A DNA stretch of 30,721 bases from Pseudomonadota bacterium. Lineage in GTDB: Bacteria > Pseudomonadota > Gammaproteobacteria > Burkholderiales > Burkholderiaceae_B. The notes under the pieces are model-generated. The model worked only from the letters and a program-made list of their open reading frames with translations, was not told where the DNA came from and made no database searches. The first letter of the stretch is position 1, and every line of letters starts with the position of its first letter. Shown piece by piece: positions 19,635 to 27,980 of the stretch. The translations under genes were made by a program, and so were the position numbers. The stretch lies in assembly GCA_023427085.1 (NCBI GenBank), contig JAEZBO010000158.1:1-30721 (forward strand). Reading direction: 5' to 3'.

Positions 19635-20498
19635 ATGGCAAACACGTTCCTGTGCGGGCGCTACGAGTTCGATCTCGAGCGCCCGCTGGTGATGGGTATC
19701 GTCAACATCACGCCCGATTCGTTCGCGGACGGCGGGCGTGACGATCCCGACGCCGCCATTGCCCATGCCCGCGCCTTGCTCGCCGAGGGCGCGCACATCC
19801 TCGATCTCGGTGGCGAGTCCACCCGCCCCGGCGCCGAGCCGGTATCGGTGCAGCAAGAACTGGCTCGGCTGATGCCGGTCATCGAGGGCCTGAAAGACTG
19901 TGGCGCGCCGCTGTCGATCGACACCTTCAAGCCCGACGTCATGAAAGCCGTGCTGGCTGCCGGCGCCGACATGATCAACGACGTCTACGGTTTTCGCGAG
20001 CCAGGCGCCATCGAGGCGGTGGCGTCGAGCCGCTGCGGTCTGTGCGTCATGCACATGAAGGGCGACCCGCGCACGCTGCAGGCCGAGCATGGCCAGAGCG
20101 CCGCCGGCGCCACCGAGTACTCCGACCTGCTCGGCGAGATCGGCCTGTTCCTGGGCTCGCGCGCGCAGCGCCTGCGCGGCGCCTGGGTCGATCCGCGCCG
20201 CATCGTGCTCGATCCGGGCTTCGGCTTCGGCAAGACGCCCGACCAGAATTTCCAACTGCTGCGCCGGCTGTCCAGCCTGCGCGTCTCAAGCTACCCCCTG
20301 TTGGTGGGGGTCTCACGCAAATCCATGATCGGCCATGCCACCGGCAAGCCGGTGCAAGAACGCTTGCCCGGAAGCATCGCAGCCGCCTTGGCGTGCGTGG
20401 CGCGTGGCGCCTCGATCGTGCGTGTGCACGACGTGGCGGCCACCGTCGACGCGCTGAAGGTGTGGCAGGCCGTCGAGCAAGGAGCCATTCCTCAATGA
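19635..20498 (+). CDS. folP: Dihydropteroate synthase
   Basis: FolP joins p-aminobenzoate to dihydropterin pyrophosphate in folate synthesis and is the sulfonamide target. The 287-residue protein has the TIM-barrel landmarks: NITPDSF (24-30), GGESTRPGA (59-67), SIDT (94-97), MINDVYGF (113-120), DPGFGFGK (193-200), GVSRKS (225-230) and a final RVHDV. All expected loops are intact. The ATG at 19635 is 18 bp after ftsH and has no strong ribosome binding site, so coupling to ftsH translation is likely. Its stop overlaps the glmM start by 4 bp (ATGA). The ftsH-folP-glmM order is shared with E. coli. Confidence 0.96.
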   Translation: MANTFLCGRYEFDLERPLVMGIVNITPDSFADGGRDDPDAAIAHARALLAEGAHILDLGGESTRPGAEPVSVQQELARLMPVIEGLKDCGAPLSIDTFKPDVMKAVLAAGADMINDVYGFREPGAIEAVASSRCGLCVMHMKGDPRTLQAEHGQSAAGATEYSDLLGEIGLFLGSRAQRLRGAWVDPRRIVLDPGFGFGKTPDQNFQLLRRLSSLRVSSYPLLVGVSRKSMIGHATGKPVQERLPGSIAAALACVARGASIVRVHDVAATVDALKVWQAVEQGAIPQ

Positions 20499-21838
20499 GT
20501 GAACGCAAGTATTTCGGTACCGACGGTGTGCGCGGTGAAGTCGGCGGTCCGGTGATCAACGCCGAATTCGCGCTGCGCCTGGGTTATGCCGCCGGCCGGG
20601 TGCTGGTGCGCGAACACAGCAGCCGCGGCCGTCCGCGCGTGCTGATCGGCAAGGACACCCGCATCTCGGGCTACATGCTCGAGTCGGCGCTCGAGGCGGG
20701 CCTGTCGGCCGCCGGTATCGACGTGCTGCTGGCCGGCCCGATCCCGACGCCGGCGGTGGCCTACCTGACCCGCGCCTTGCGCCTGGTCGCCGGCATCGTC
20801 ATCAGCGCCTCGCACAATCCCTACCAGGACAACGGCATCAAGTTCTTCTCGGCGCAGGGCATGAAGCTGCCCGACGAGACCGAGGCCGCCATCGAGCAGG
20901 CGCTCGAAGAGCCGCTTGGTTGCGTGGCCTCCGACAAGCTGGGCCGCGCCCGCCGGGTCGAGGACGCCGCCGGCCGCTACATCGAGTTCTGCAAGAGCAC
21001 CTTCCCGAACGAGCTCGACCTGAACGGCGTGAAGCTGGTGGTCGACGCCGCGCATGGCGCCGCGTACCACGTCGCGCCGCACGTGTTCCGCGAGCTCGGT
21101 GCCGACGTGCACGCGATCGGCTGCCAGCCGGACGGCTTCAACATCAACGAGCAGGTCGGTGCGCTGCATCCGGACGTGCTGGCCGCCGAGGTCAAGGCCC
21201 GCGGCGCCGACCTGGGCATCGCGCTGGACGGCGACGCCGACCGGCTGCAGATGGTCGACGCGGCCGGCCGCATCTACAACGGCGACGAGCTGCTGTATGC
21301 GGTGGTGCGCGAGCGCCTCGAGCGCGGCAAGGTCGACGGCGTGGTCGGCACGCTGATGACCAATTTCGGTTTCGAGCGCCAGCTGCAGCGCCTGGGCGTG
21401 CCGTTCGAGCGCGCGCAGGTCGGCGATCGCTACGTGCTCGAGCAACTGCAAAGCCGCGGATGGCTGTTCGGCGGCGAAAGCTCGGGCCACCTGCTGTGCC
21501 TGGACTGCCACTCCACCGGCGACGGCACGATCGCCGCGCTGCAGGTGCTGACGGCGCTGCGCCGCCACGACACCACGCTGGCCGACTGGCTGGGCGACCT
21601 GCGCATGTATCCGCAGACCATGATCAACGTGCCGCTGCAGCCCGGCGTCGACTGGGCCAGCCACGCCGGCCTGAACGCCGCGCGCGCCGAGGTCGAGGCC
21701 AGGCTCGACGGCCGTGGCCGCGTGCTGATCCGCGCCTCGGGCACCGAGCCCAAGCTGCGCCTGATGGTCGAGGCCGAAGAGGCCGAGCTGGCCGAGCAAT
21801 GCGCCCGGCAGCTGGCGGACGTCGACCTGAGCGCCTGA
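20495..21838 (+). CDS. glmM: Phosphoglucosamine mutase
   Basis: GlmM converts glucosamine 6-phosphate to glucosamine 1-phosphate for peptidoglycan and LPS. The 447-residue product begins with KYFGTDGVRGEVG (5-17), has the active-site phosphoserine S106 in ISASHNPYQDNGIKFF, the metal loop LDGDADRLQ, the sugar-binding GGESSGHLL segment and the C-terminal phosphate-binding RASGTEPKLRLM. These are the four conserved regions of the alpha-D-phosphohexomutases. The ATG overlaps the folP stop (ATGA) and has AAGGAG at 20479-20484. The frame is open further upstream only as an out-of-frame reading of folP. Confidence 0.97.
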   Translation: MSERKYFGTDGVRGEVGGPVINAEFALRLGYAAGRVLVREHSSRGRPRVLIGKDTRISGYMLESALEAGLSAAGIDVLLAGPIPTPAVAYLTRALRLVAGIVISASHNPYQDNGIKFFSAQGMKLPDETEAAIEQALEEPLGCVASDKLGRARRVEDAAGRYIEFCKSTFPNELDLNGVKLVVDAAHGAAYHVAPHVFRELGADVHAIGCQPDGFNINEQVGALHPDVLAAEVKARGADLGIALDGDADRLQMVDAAGRIYNGDELLYAVVRERLERGKVDGVVGTLMTNFGFERQLQRLGVPFERAQVGDRYVLEQLQSRGWLFGGESSGHLLCLDCHSTGDGTIAALQVLTALRRHDTTLADWLGDLRMYPQTMINVPLQPGVDWASHAGLNAARAEVEARLDGRGRVLIRASGTEPKLRLMVEAEEAELAEQCARQLADVDLSA

Positions 21839-21853
21839 CGCCGCGCCGCATGG

Positions 21854-21893
21854 CCGGACGGGCCAGTTGCGCGACTGCAACTTAATCGTCCGG
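21854..21893. repeat. Nested inverted repeat between glmM and the OlsB-like gene
   Basis: CCGGACG (21854-21860) pairs with CGTCCGG (21887-21893), and inside it AGTTGC (21865-21870) pairs with GCAACT (21877-21882); the two stems are separated by symmetric 4-nt internal segments. Both pairs are perfect. No T-run follows, so it is not a classic terminator. It may mark the 3' end of the glmM mRNA or act as an operator. Confidence 0.6.
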
Positions 21894-21962
21894 TCATGAC
21901 ACCGTCAATGACGTGAAACAATTACTATCCAAACTGCTGGGATAGCTAAGGAGTTTCACGCC

Positions 21963-22799
21963 ATGCTCGAATTGGTACATAGCCCCGCCGAAAGCAAAGC
22001 AGTCAAATCCTGGTCCGACGCGGCGCAAGGCGGGCTGACGGTAGGCCTGGCCCGCTCGTCCGACGAGCTGCGCCAGATCCAGCAGTTGCGCTTCAACGTA
22101 TTCAGCCACGAGATGGGCGCCCGGCTGCCCGGCTCGCTCGATGGCCTGGACGTCGACCGCTATGACCAGTTCTGCGAGCACCTGATGGTGCGCGAAGAAC
22201 CCTCGCAGCGCGTGGTCGGCACCTATCGTGTGCTGACGCCCGAAAAAGCCCGGCTGGCCGGCTGCTATTACTCCGAATCCGAGTTCGACCTCAGCGGCGT
22301 GGCCCACCTGCGCGGCGAGCTGGTCGAGTTCGGCCGTTCGTGCACCCACGAAAACTACCGCAACGGCTCGGTCATCATGCTGCTGTGGTCGGGCCTGGCC
22401 GAGATCCTGCGGCGCGGCGGCTACCGGTACGTGCTGGGCTGCGCCAGCGTCAGCCTGCGTGACGACGGCGTGACCGCCGCCGAGGTCTGGCGCATGGTGG
22501 CGCCCACGCTGCGCGACCCGGCCACGCACCTGGTGCGTCCGCTGCACCGCTATCCGGTCGAGAAGCTCGACAGCGAGCTGCCCGCCCGCGTGCCGCCGCT
22601 GATCAAGGGTTACCTGAAGCTGGGTGCGAAGGTCTGCGGCGAGCCGGCCTGGGATCCCGACTTCAATACCGCCGATTTCCCGATGCTGCTGTCGGTCGAC
22701 GACATGGACGACCGGTACCGCAAGCACTTCGGGCTGGACACCATCAAGGCGATGGTGCCGGCCGACGCTGCCCGGCAGGCGCACAAGCAGGTCGCCTGA
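21963..22799 (+). CDS. GNAT-family N-acyltransferase (OlsB/hemolysin-like)
   Basis: The 278-residue protein resembles the OlsB family (ornithine-acyl-ACP N-acyltransferases and relatives once called hemolysins). Visible hallmarks are QIQQLRFNVFSHEMGA near residues 37-52, the DVDRYDQFCEHLMV segment, RVVGTYRVLTPE, and ELVEFGRSCTHENYRNG, which carries the core of the acyl-donor site. Such enzymes use acyl-ACP to acylate an amino group, for example the first step of ornithine lipid synthesis. A partner OlsA-type O-acyltransferase is not present next to it. TAAGGAG at 21947-21953 supports ATG 21963. Ornithine lipids often replace phospholipids under phosphate limitation, which fits the nearby ppx-ppk-pst genes, but no Pho box is obvious here. 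Confidence 0.78.
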   Translation: MLELVHSPAESKAVKSWSDAAQGGLTVGLARSSDELRQIQQLRFNVFSHEMGARLPGSLDGLDVDRYDQFCEHLMVREEPSQRVVGTYRVLTPEKARLAGCYYSESEFDLSGVAHLRGELVEFGRSCTHENYRNGSVIMLLWSGLAEILRRGGYRYVLGCASVSLRDDGVTAAEVWRMVAPTLRDPATHLVRPLHRYPVEKLDSELPARVPPLIKGYLKLGAKVCGEPAWDPDFNTADFPMLLSVDDMDDRYRKHFGLDTIKAMVPADAARQAHKQVA

Positions 22800-22841
22800 G
22801 GCCGGCAGCCGCGGCTGGCTGGCGCGGCGGGCGGCGCCCGC

Positions 22842-24332
22842 TCAGCCGCGGTTGATCAGCTCGAACGAAAAGCCGACCTTGCGCCACTCGGACTCTTCGT
22901 TCTGCAGCGTGAAGTCGGTCAGCGGGTGCTCGATGCGCCAGTCGGCATCGACCCGCACCACGATCGAGTCACCCCGTACCGACACCGACAGCGGCAGTTC
23001 GGCCATGTCCTCGCGGCGGCGCAGCAGCAGCGCGGCCAGCCGCAGGCACAGGATCGCCAGCCACTGCTCGCGGGTCTGCACCAGCGGTTCGACCTTGCCC
23101 AGCTTGCCCTGGTGGCCCAGCGACAGCAGTGCCAGCAGCGACTGGTCGGCGCGCGAGAAGCCCGGCATGTCGGCGTTCTCGAGCACGTAGGCGGTGTGCT
23201 TGTGATAGGTGTTGTGGGCGATCGACAGGCCGATCTCGTGCATGTCGGCGGCCCAGCCCAGCGCGTGGCGCAACTCGTCGCGTTGCGGGCAGTCCAGCTG
23301 CAGGTTGTCGAACAGCTCGAGCGTGGTGCGGCGCACCCGCGCGGCCTGCGCGGCGTCGACGTGATAACGCTTCATGAACTGCCGCACCGACTCGTCGCGC
23401 TTGTCGTGGTGGTCGTCGCGGCCCAGCAGGTCGTACAGCACGCCCAGCCGCAGCGCGCCGTCACCGGTGTTCATCCTGGTGATGCCCAGCTCGTCGAACA
23501 CCGCGCTCATGATCGCCAGGCCGCCGGGCAGCACGTCGGCACGCTCGATCTTGATGCCGGGCAGGTCGGCCGGCACGACGCGGCCGGCCTTGATGATCTT
23601 GTCCTTGAGCTTGTCCATGCCGGCGCGCGTGATGCCGGTGGTGGACAGGCCGCCTTCGACCAGGATGGCGTACAGCGCCTTGGCCGTGCCCGACGAGCCG
23701 AAGGCTTCCTTCCAGCCGAGCTTGCCGTACTCTTTGGCGATCACCTCGATCTCGCGGCGCGCGGCCAGCTCGGCGGTGCGCATGCTGTGCGCATCGACGT
23801 TGCCGCCCGGAAAGAACTGGCGGCTGTAGCTGACACAGCCCATGTACAGCGAGGACATCAGCAGCGGCTCGAAGCCCTTGCCGATGATGACCTCGGTCGA
23901 GCCGCCACCGATGTCGACCACCAGCCGCTTGGACGAGGAGGGCGGCAGGCTGTGCGCGACGCCCGAGAAGATCAGCCGGGCCTCTTCGCGGCCGGCGATC
24001 ACCTCGATCGGGAAGCCCAGTGCCTGCGCGGCGCGTGGCAGAAATTCAGGCGTGTTGCGGGCCACGCGGAAGGTATTGGTGGCGACCGCGCGCACCCGGT
24101 TCGGGTGGAAGCTGCGCAGGCGCTCGCCGAAGCGTTCGAGCACCGCCACGGCGCGCTCGATGGCCTCGTCGGACAGGCGTTTGGACGCGTCCAGGCCGGC
24201 GGCCAGCCGCACGGTCTCCTTCAGGCGGTCGATCTGGTAGATCTGGGCCACCCCGTTCTGCTGAACCACCCGTCCGATGGACAGGCGAAAGCTGTTGGAG
24301 CCAAGGTCTACTGCGGCAAGAAGGTGTTCCAT
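22842..24332 (-). CDS. ppx: Exopolyphosphatase (Ppx/GppA family)
   Basis: The enzyme removes terminal phosphates from polyphosphate; GppA relatives also hydrolyse pppGpp. The 496-residue product has an actin-like fold: the first phosphate loop AAVDLGSNSFRLSIG (6-20), the second loop VVDIGGGSTEVIIG (about 142-155), and FGSSGTAKAL. The C-terminal half has an HD-like helical domain with MHEIGLSIAHNTYHKHTAYVLENADMPGF. Length fits Ppx (513 in E. coli). The ATG at 24332 begins MEHLLAAVDLGS; an in-frame ATG at 24365 would add 11 residues and cannot be excluded. It diverges from ppk, unlike the ppk-ppx operon of E. coli, so the two opposing activities share one 174-bp control region. Confidence 0.93.
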   Translation of the reverse strand: MEHLLAAVDLGSNSFRLSIGRVVQQNGVAQIYQIDRLKETVRLAAGLDASKRLSDEAIERAVAVLERFGERLRSFHPNRVRAVATNTFRVARNTPEFLPRAAQALGFPIEVIAGREEARLIFSGVAHSLPPSSSKRLVVDIGGGSTEVIIGKGFEPLLMSSLYMGCVSYSRQFFPGGNVDAHSMRTAELAARREIEVIAKEYGKLGWKEAFGSSGTAKALYAILVEGGLSTTGITRAGMDKLKDKIIKAGRVVPADLPGIKIERADVLPGGLAIMSAVFDELGITRMNTGDGALRLGVLYDLLGRDDHHDKRDESVRQFMKRYHVDAAQAARVRRTTLELFDNLQLDCPQRDELRHALGWAADMHEIGLSIAHNTYHKHTAYVLENADMPGFSRADQSLLALLSLGHQGKLGKVEPLVQTREQWLAILCLRLAALLLRRREDMAELPLSVSVRGDSIVVRVDADWRIEHPLTDFTLQNEESEWRKVGFSFELINRG

Positions 24333-24434
24333 TCGTAGGCACTGCGAGTCAATCCGGTGCGCCATTATAGAGACCGGCGGCGCACATCTCCCAGCCGAGG
24401 GGCGCACAGGGGCGCCCGGACGCCCCGCTGCGCA

Positions 24435-24465
24435 GTGTCATAGAGTTGACATATCAGTGTAGTAA
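24435..24465 (+). promoter_or_regulatory. Candidate degenerate Pho box and promoter between ppx and ppk
   Basis: GTGTCAT (24435-24441), AGAG and TTGACAT (24446-24452) have the 7-4-7 layout of a Pho box, with 6 of 7 and about 4 of 7 matches to CTGTCAT/CTGTCAC. TAGTAA (24460-24465) is a possible -10. The site is much weaker than that at pstS, and TTGACA may be just a -35. Confidence 0.35.
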
Positions 24466-24506
24466 AACCCCTCGGATATCCCCCAGTTTCCCTTTTTGGA
24501 TGCCGC

Positions 24507-26582
24507 ATGTCTGTCCGACCGCCAGCCGAACCCCTGATGCTCAATCGCGAGCTGTCGCTGCTCAAGTTCAACGAGCGCGTGCTGGCGATGGCCGAACATC
24601 GCGACACCCCGCTGCTCGAGCGGCTGCGCTATGTCTGCATCGTCAGTTCGAACTTGGACGAGTTCTTCGAGATCCGCATCTCCAGCCTCAAGGAGCAGCA
24701 ACGCCAGACGCCCGACCAGGTCGGTGACGACGGGCTGACGCCGGGCCAGGCCTTCGACCGGGTGCAGGCCGCCGTGCACGAGCTGGTGGCGCGCCAGTAC
24801 CTGCTCTTGAACGACGCGATCCTGCCGTCGCTGCGGACCCAGGGCATCGCGCTGCATCCGGCGCCCGAATGGACCGCCCAGCAGCAGGCCTGGGCGCTCG
24901 AGTGCTTCCATCGCGAGGTCATGCCGCTGCTGACGCCGATCGGGCTCGATCCGGCCCACCCGTTTCCGCGTGTCTACAACAAGAGCCTGAACTTCATCGT
25001 GCCGCTGGCGGGCATCGACGCGTTCGGCCGCAAGGCCTCGATCGCCGTGGTGCAGGCGCCGCGCGCGTTGCCGCGGCTGCTGAAGATGCCCGAGGCGATC
25101 TCCGGCCATCGGCACGGCTACGTGCTGCTGACCGCGCTGATCCGCGCCTTCGTCGGCGAGCTGTTCCCGGGGCTCGAGGTGCAGGGCTGCTATCAATGGC
25201 GCGTGACGCGCAACAGCGACCTGTTCGTCGACGAGGAAGAAGTCACCAACCTGCGCCAGGCCTTGCAAGGCGAATTGTCGCAGCGCAACTTCGGCGCCGC
25301 GGTGCGGCTCGAGATCGACCGGTTGACGCCGCCGGCGCTCGAGGCCTACCTGCAACGCGAGTTCAGCCTCAGCCCGGCCGACACCTACCGGGTCAACGGT
25401 CCGGTCAACCTGTCGCGGCTGATGCAGCTGTGCAGCGTCGACGACTGCGCCGAGCTGCTGTTCCCGTCGCACCAGGCCGCCGTGCCGGCGCCGTTCAGCC
25501 AGATGGCCGGCAAGCCGGCCGAGCTGTTCGCCGCGATCGCCGCCGGCGACCGGCTGGTGCACCATCCCTATCAGTCGTTCCAGCCGGTCATCGACTTCCT
25601 GACGGCGGCCGCGCGCGACCCGGACGTGGTCGCGGTCAAGCAGACCATCTACCGCACCGGCGAGGACTCCGAGCTGATGCGGCTGCTGATGTCGGCGGCC
25701 AAGGCCGGCAAGGAAGTCACCGTGGTGGTCGAGCTGATGGCGCGCTTCGACGAGCAGACCAACATCAACTGGGCGGCGCGGCTTGAAGAGGTCGGCGCGC
25801 ACGTGGTCTATGGCGTGGTCGGCCACAAGACCCACGCCAAGATGGCGCTGGTGCTGCGCCGCGAGAACGGCCGGATCCGCCGCTACGGCCACCTGGGCAC
25901 CGGCAACTATCATCCGCGCACGGCCCGGCTGTACACCGACTTCGGCCTGCTGACGGCCGATCCGGACATCTGCGAGGACATGGACAAGGTGTTCTCGCAG
26001 CTGACCGGCCTGGGCGCGCGCCGCACGCTCAAGGCGCTGCTGCAGTCGCCGTTCACGCTGCACGAGTCGATGGTGCAGATGATCCGCAACGAGGCGCGCG
26101 CCGCCCGTGCCGGGCGCAAGTCGCGCATCATGGCCAAGATGAATTCGCTGCTCGAGCCGGCGATCATCCGCGAGCTTTACAAGGCCAGCCAGGACGGCGT
26201 CAAGATCGACCTGATCGTGCGCGGCGTCTGCGCGCTGCGCTCGGGCGTGCCGGGCCTGTCCGAGAACATCCGCGTGCGTTCGATCGTCGGGCGTTTCCTC
26301 GAGCATTCGCGGGTGTTTTATTTCCATGCCGAAGGCAAGGAGATGGTCTATCTGTCCTCGGCCGACTGGATGGAGCGCAATTTCTTCCGCCGCGTCGAAC
26401 TGGCGGTGCCGGTGCTGGACAAGGCGCTGAAAAAACGCGTGATCCACGAGGCCTTCACGGTGGCGCTGCGCGACAACCAGCTGGCCTGGCAGCAGCGTCC
26501 CGATGGCGATTATTCGCTGGTGCGCAGCCGCGGCGCGGCGGTCAACCTGCACAAGACGCTGGACGAAGCGCTGCGCGACTGA
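24507..26582 (+). CDS. ppk1: Polyphosphate kinase 1
   Basis: PPK1 polymerises the gamma-phosphate of ATP into polyphosphate at the membrane. The 691-residue protein (688 in E. coli) has the four-domain layout: an N-terminal helical domain with LNRELSLLKFNERVL (12-26) and SSNLDEFFEIR (47-57), a head domain, and two PLD-like catalytic domains. The autophosphorylated histidine is H443 in HKTHAKMALV, and the second active-site histidine is H600 in LEHSRVFYF. VKQTIYRTGEDS (377-388) and GHLGTGNYHP (461-470) are also conserved. The ATG at 24507 has only a weak ribosome binding site (GGAT). A possible terminator follows at 26663-26689. Confidence 0.97.
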   Translation: MSVRPPAEPLMLNRELSLLKFNERVLAMAEHRDTPLLERLRYVCIVSSNLDEFFEIRISSLKEQQRQTPDQVGDDGLTPGQAFDRVQAAVHELVARQYLLLNDAILPSLRTQGIALHPAPEWTAQQQAWALECFHREVMPLLTPIGLDPAHPFPRVYNKSLNFIVPLAGIDAFGRKASIAVVQAPRALPRLLKMPEAISGHRHGYVLLTALIRAFVGELFPGLEVQGCYQWRVTRNSDLFVDEEEVTNLRQALQGELSQRNFGAAVRLEIDRLTPPALEAYLQREFSLSPADTYRVNGPVNLSRLMQLCSVDDCAELLFPSHQAAVPAPFSQMAGKPAELFAAIAAGDRLVHHPYQSFQPVIDFLTAAARDPDVVAVKQTIYRTGEDSELMRLLMSAAKAGKEVTVVVELMARFDEQTNINWAARLEEVGAHVVYGVVGHKTHAKMALVLRRENGRIRRYGHLGTGNYHPRTARLYTDFGLLTADPDICEDMDKVFSQLTGLGARRTLKALLQSPFTLHESMVQMIRNEARAARAGRKSRIMAKMNSLLEPAIIRELYKASQDGVKIDLIVRGVCALRSGVPGLSENIRVRSIVGRFLEHSRVFYFHAEGKEMVYLSSADWMERNFFRRVELAVPVLDKALKKRVIHEAFTVALRDNQLAWQQRPDGDYSLVRSRGAAVNLHKTLDEALRD

Positions 26583-26642
26583 GCGCCTGCGGTCATGGCG
26601 GGCAGGGCGGCCCGAGCCGGGCGCGCCGCCCAATATCGCCCG

Positions 26643-26662
26643 GGCAAAACATCGATTTTGCC
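26643..26662. repeat. Perfect inverted repeat upstream of the pst promoter
   Basis: GGCAAAA (26643-26649) and TTTTGCC (26656-26662) are perfect complements around CATCGA. It lies 60 bp after ppk and 50 bp before the Pho box, and could be a minus-strand-oriented terminator stem, an operator or chance. Confidence 0.5.
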
Positions 26663-26689
26663 ATCGGCGGCCGGATAAACCGATTTTTT
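26663..26689 (+). terminator. Possible weak intrinsic terminator of ppk
   Basis: ATCGG (26663-26667) pairs with CCGAT (26680-26684) across a 12-nt loop and is followed by a run of T (26684-26689). The stem is short, so the call is tentative. Confidence 0.35.
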
Positions 26690-26714
26690 CTGTCACATTT
26701 GGTCGGGTATATGA

Positions 26715-26748
26715 CTGTCATATTCATGTCACGTAGCCTCCGTAGTAT
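26715..26748 (+). promoter_or_regulatory. Pho box (PhoB site) and -10 of the pst operon
   Basis: CTGTCATATTCATGTCAC at 26715-26732 matches the PhoB consensus of two CTGTCAY repeats spaced by 4 bp (first repeat perfect, second 6 of 7). TAGTAT (26743-26748) lies 10 bp downstream, the geometry expected when PhoB replaces the -35. A further CTGTCAC half-site is at 26690-26696. The transcript would begin near 26755. It predicts induction by phosphate starvation through PhoR-PhoB. Confidence 0.85.
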
Positions 26749-26817
26749 TCGACCAAAGCAGGGCGTTGGGCCTGTTCTCCAAGATCCCCCAACACACAAC
26801 ATGACTAGGAACTAGCA

Positions 26818-27861
26818 ATGTTCAAGCGTGTATTCAAACAGTTGTCGTTGAGCGTCGCCCTGGGCGCCGCGGCTTTCTCGGTCCAGGCGGTCAACATCAC
26901 TGGCGCCGGTGCTTCGTTCCCGTACCCCATCTACGCCAAGTGGGCATCCGACTACAAGGCCGCCACTGGCCTGGCCGTCAACTACCAGTCGATCGGCTCG
27001 GGTGGCGGTCAACAACAGATCATCGCCAAGACCGTCGACTTCGGCGCGACCGATGACCCGCTGAACGGCACCAAGCTCAAGGAAAGCGGCCTGGTCCAGT
27101 TCCCCGCCGTGATCGGCGGCGCCGTGCCGGTCGTCAACGTGCAAGGTATCAAGCCCGGCCAACTGAAGCTGACCGGCGCCGTGCTGGCCGACATCTACCT
27201 GGGCAACGTCAAGAAGTGGAACGACCCCGCCATCGCCGCGCTGAACCCCGGCGTGACGCTGCCGAACGCCGACATCGTCGTCGTGCATCGTTCGGACGGC
27301 TCGGGCACCACCTTCCTGTGGACCAACTACCTGTCGAAGGTTTCGCCCGCCTGGAAGGACAAGGTCGGTGAAGGCAAGGCCGTCAAGTGGCCGGTGGGTC
27401 AGGGCGGCAAGGGCAACGAAGGCGTCGCCGCCTACGTCGGCCAGTTGGCCAACTCGATCGGCTACGTCGAGTACGCCTACGCCAAGCAGAACAAGCTGGC
27501 TCACACGCAGCTGACCAACCGTGACGGCCAGAGCATCAACCCCGATGCCGACGCCTTCGCCGCTGCCGCCGCCAACGCCGACTGGAACAGCGCGCCCGGC
27601 ATGGGCGTGGTGCTGACCAACGAACCCGGCGCCAAGTCGTGGCCCATCACCGCCGCCACCTTCATCCTGGTGCAAGGCGTCGCTGACAAGCCCGCCAACA
27701 CCAAGGCCGTGTTCGACTTCTTCGACTGGGCCTTCAAGAACGGCGGCAAGGCCGCTGCCGATCTCGACTACGTCGCACTGCCCGACGAAGTGACCAACCA
27801 GATCCGCAAGGTCTGGGCTGAAGAAGTCAAGGACAGCAAGGGTCAGGCCGTCTGGAAGTAA
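26818..27861 (+). CDS. pstS: Phosphate ABC transporter, periplasmic phosphate-binding protein
   Basis: The 347-residue protein has a Sec signal peptide (MFKRVFKQLSLSVALGAAAF, probable cleavage after SVQA at residue 24). The mature N-terminus NITGAGASFPYPIYAKW is the PstS signature, and the phosphate-binding elements ASFPYP, GSGGGQQQI and RSDGSGTTFLW are present. It captures phosphate for PstC/PstA. AGGAA at 26807-26811 precedes ATG 26818. The codons used are more biased than in neighbours (many AAG, AAC and CTG), as expected for a highly expressed binding protein. A perfect hairpin follows the stop, before pstC. Confidence 0.97.
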   Translation: MFKRVFKQLSLSVALGAAAFSVQAVNITGAGASFPYPIYAKWASDYKAATGLAVNYQSIGSGGGQQQIIAKTVDFGATDDPLNGTKLKESGLVQFPAVIGGAVPVVNVQGIKPGQLKLTGAVLADIYLGNVKKWNDPAIAALNPGVTLPNADIVVVHRSDGSGTTFLWTNYLSKVSPAWKDKVGEGKAVKWPVGQGGKGNEGVAAYVGQLANSIGYVEYAYAKQNKLAHTQLTNRDGQSINPDADAFAAAAANADWNSAPGMGVVLTNEPGAKSWPITAATFILVQGVADKPANTKAVFDFFDWAFKNGGKAAADLDYVALPDEVTNQIRKVWAEEVKDSKGQAVWK

Positions 27862-27871
27862 TCGCAGTCTG

Positions 27872-27892
27872 CCGGGAGCGCAACGCTCCCGG
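27872..27892 (+). promoter_or_regulatory. Intercistronic hairpin between pstS and pstC
   Basis: CCGGGAGCG (27872-27880) and CGCTCCCGG (27884-27892) form a perfect 9-bp GC-rich stem with a CAA loop, 10 bp after the pstS stop. No T-run follows, so partial termination or protection of the pstS mRNA 3' end is more likely than full termination; this would give excess PstS over the membrane parts. Confidence 0.7.
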
Positions 27893-27980
27893 TCTGCCGC
27901 GCGGCCGGTCACCAACGACGGCCCGCGGCAGGACCTTTCCCTGATTATTCGTCCCCCTCAATTTCCCGGAAAATCCATCC

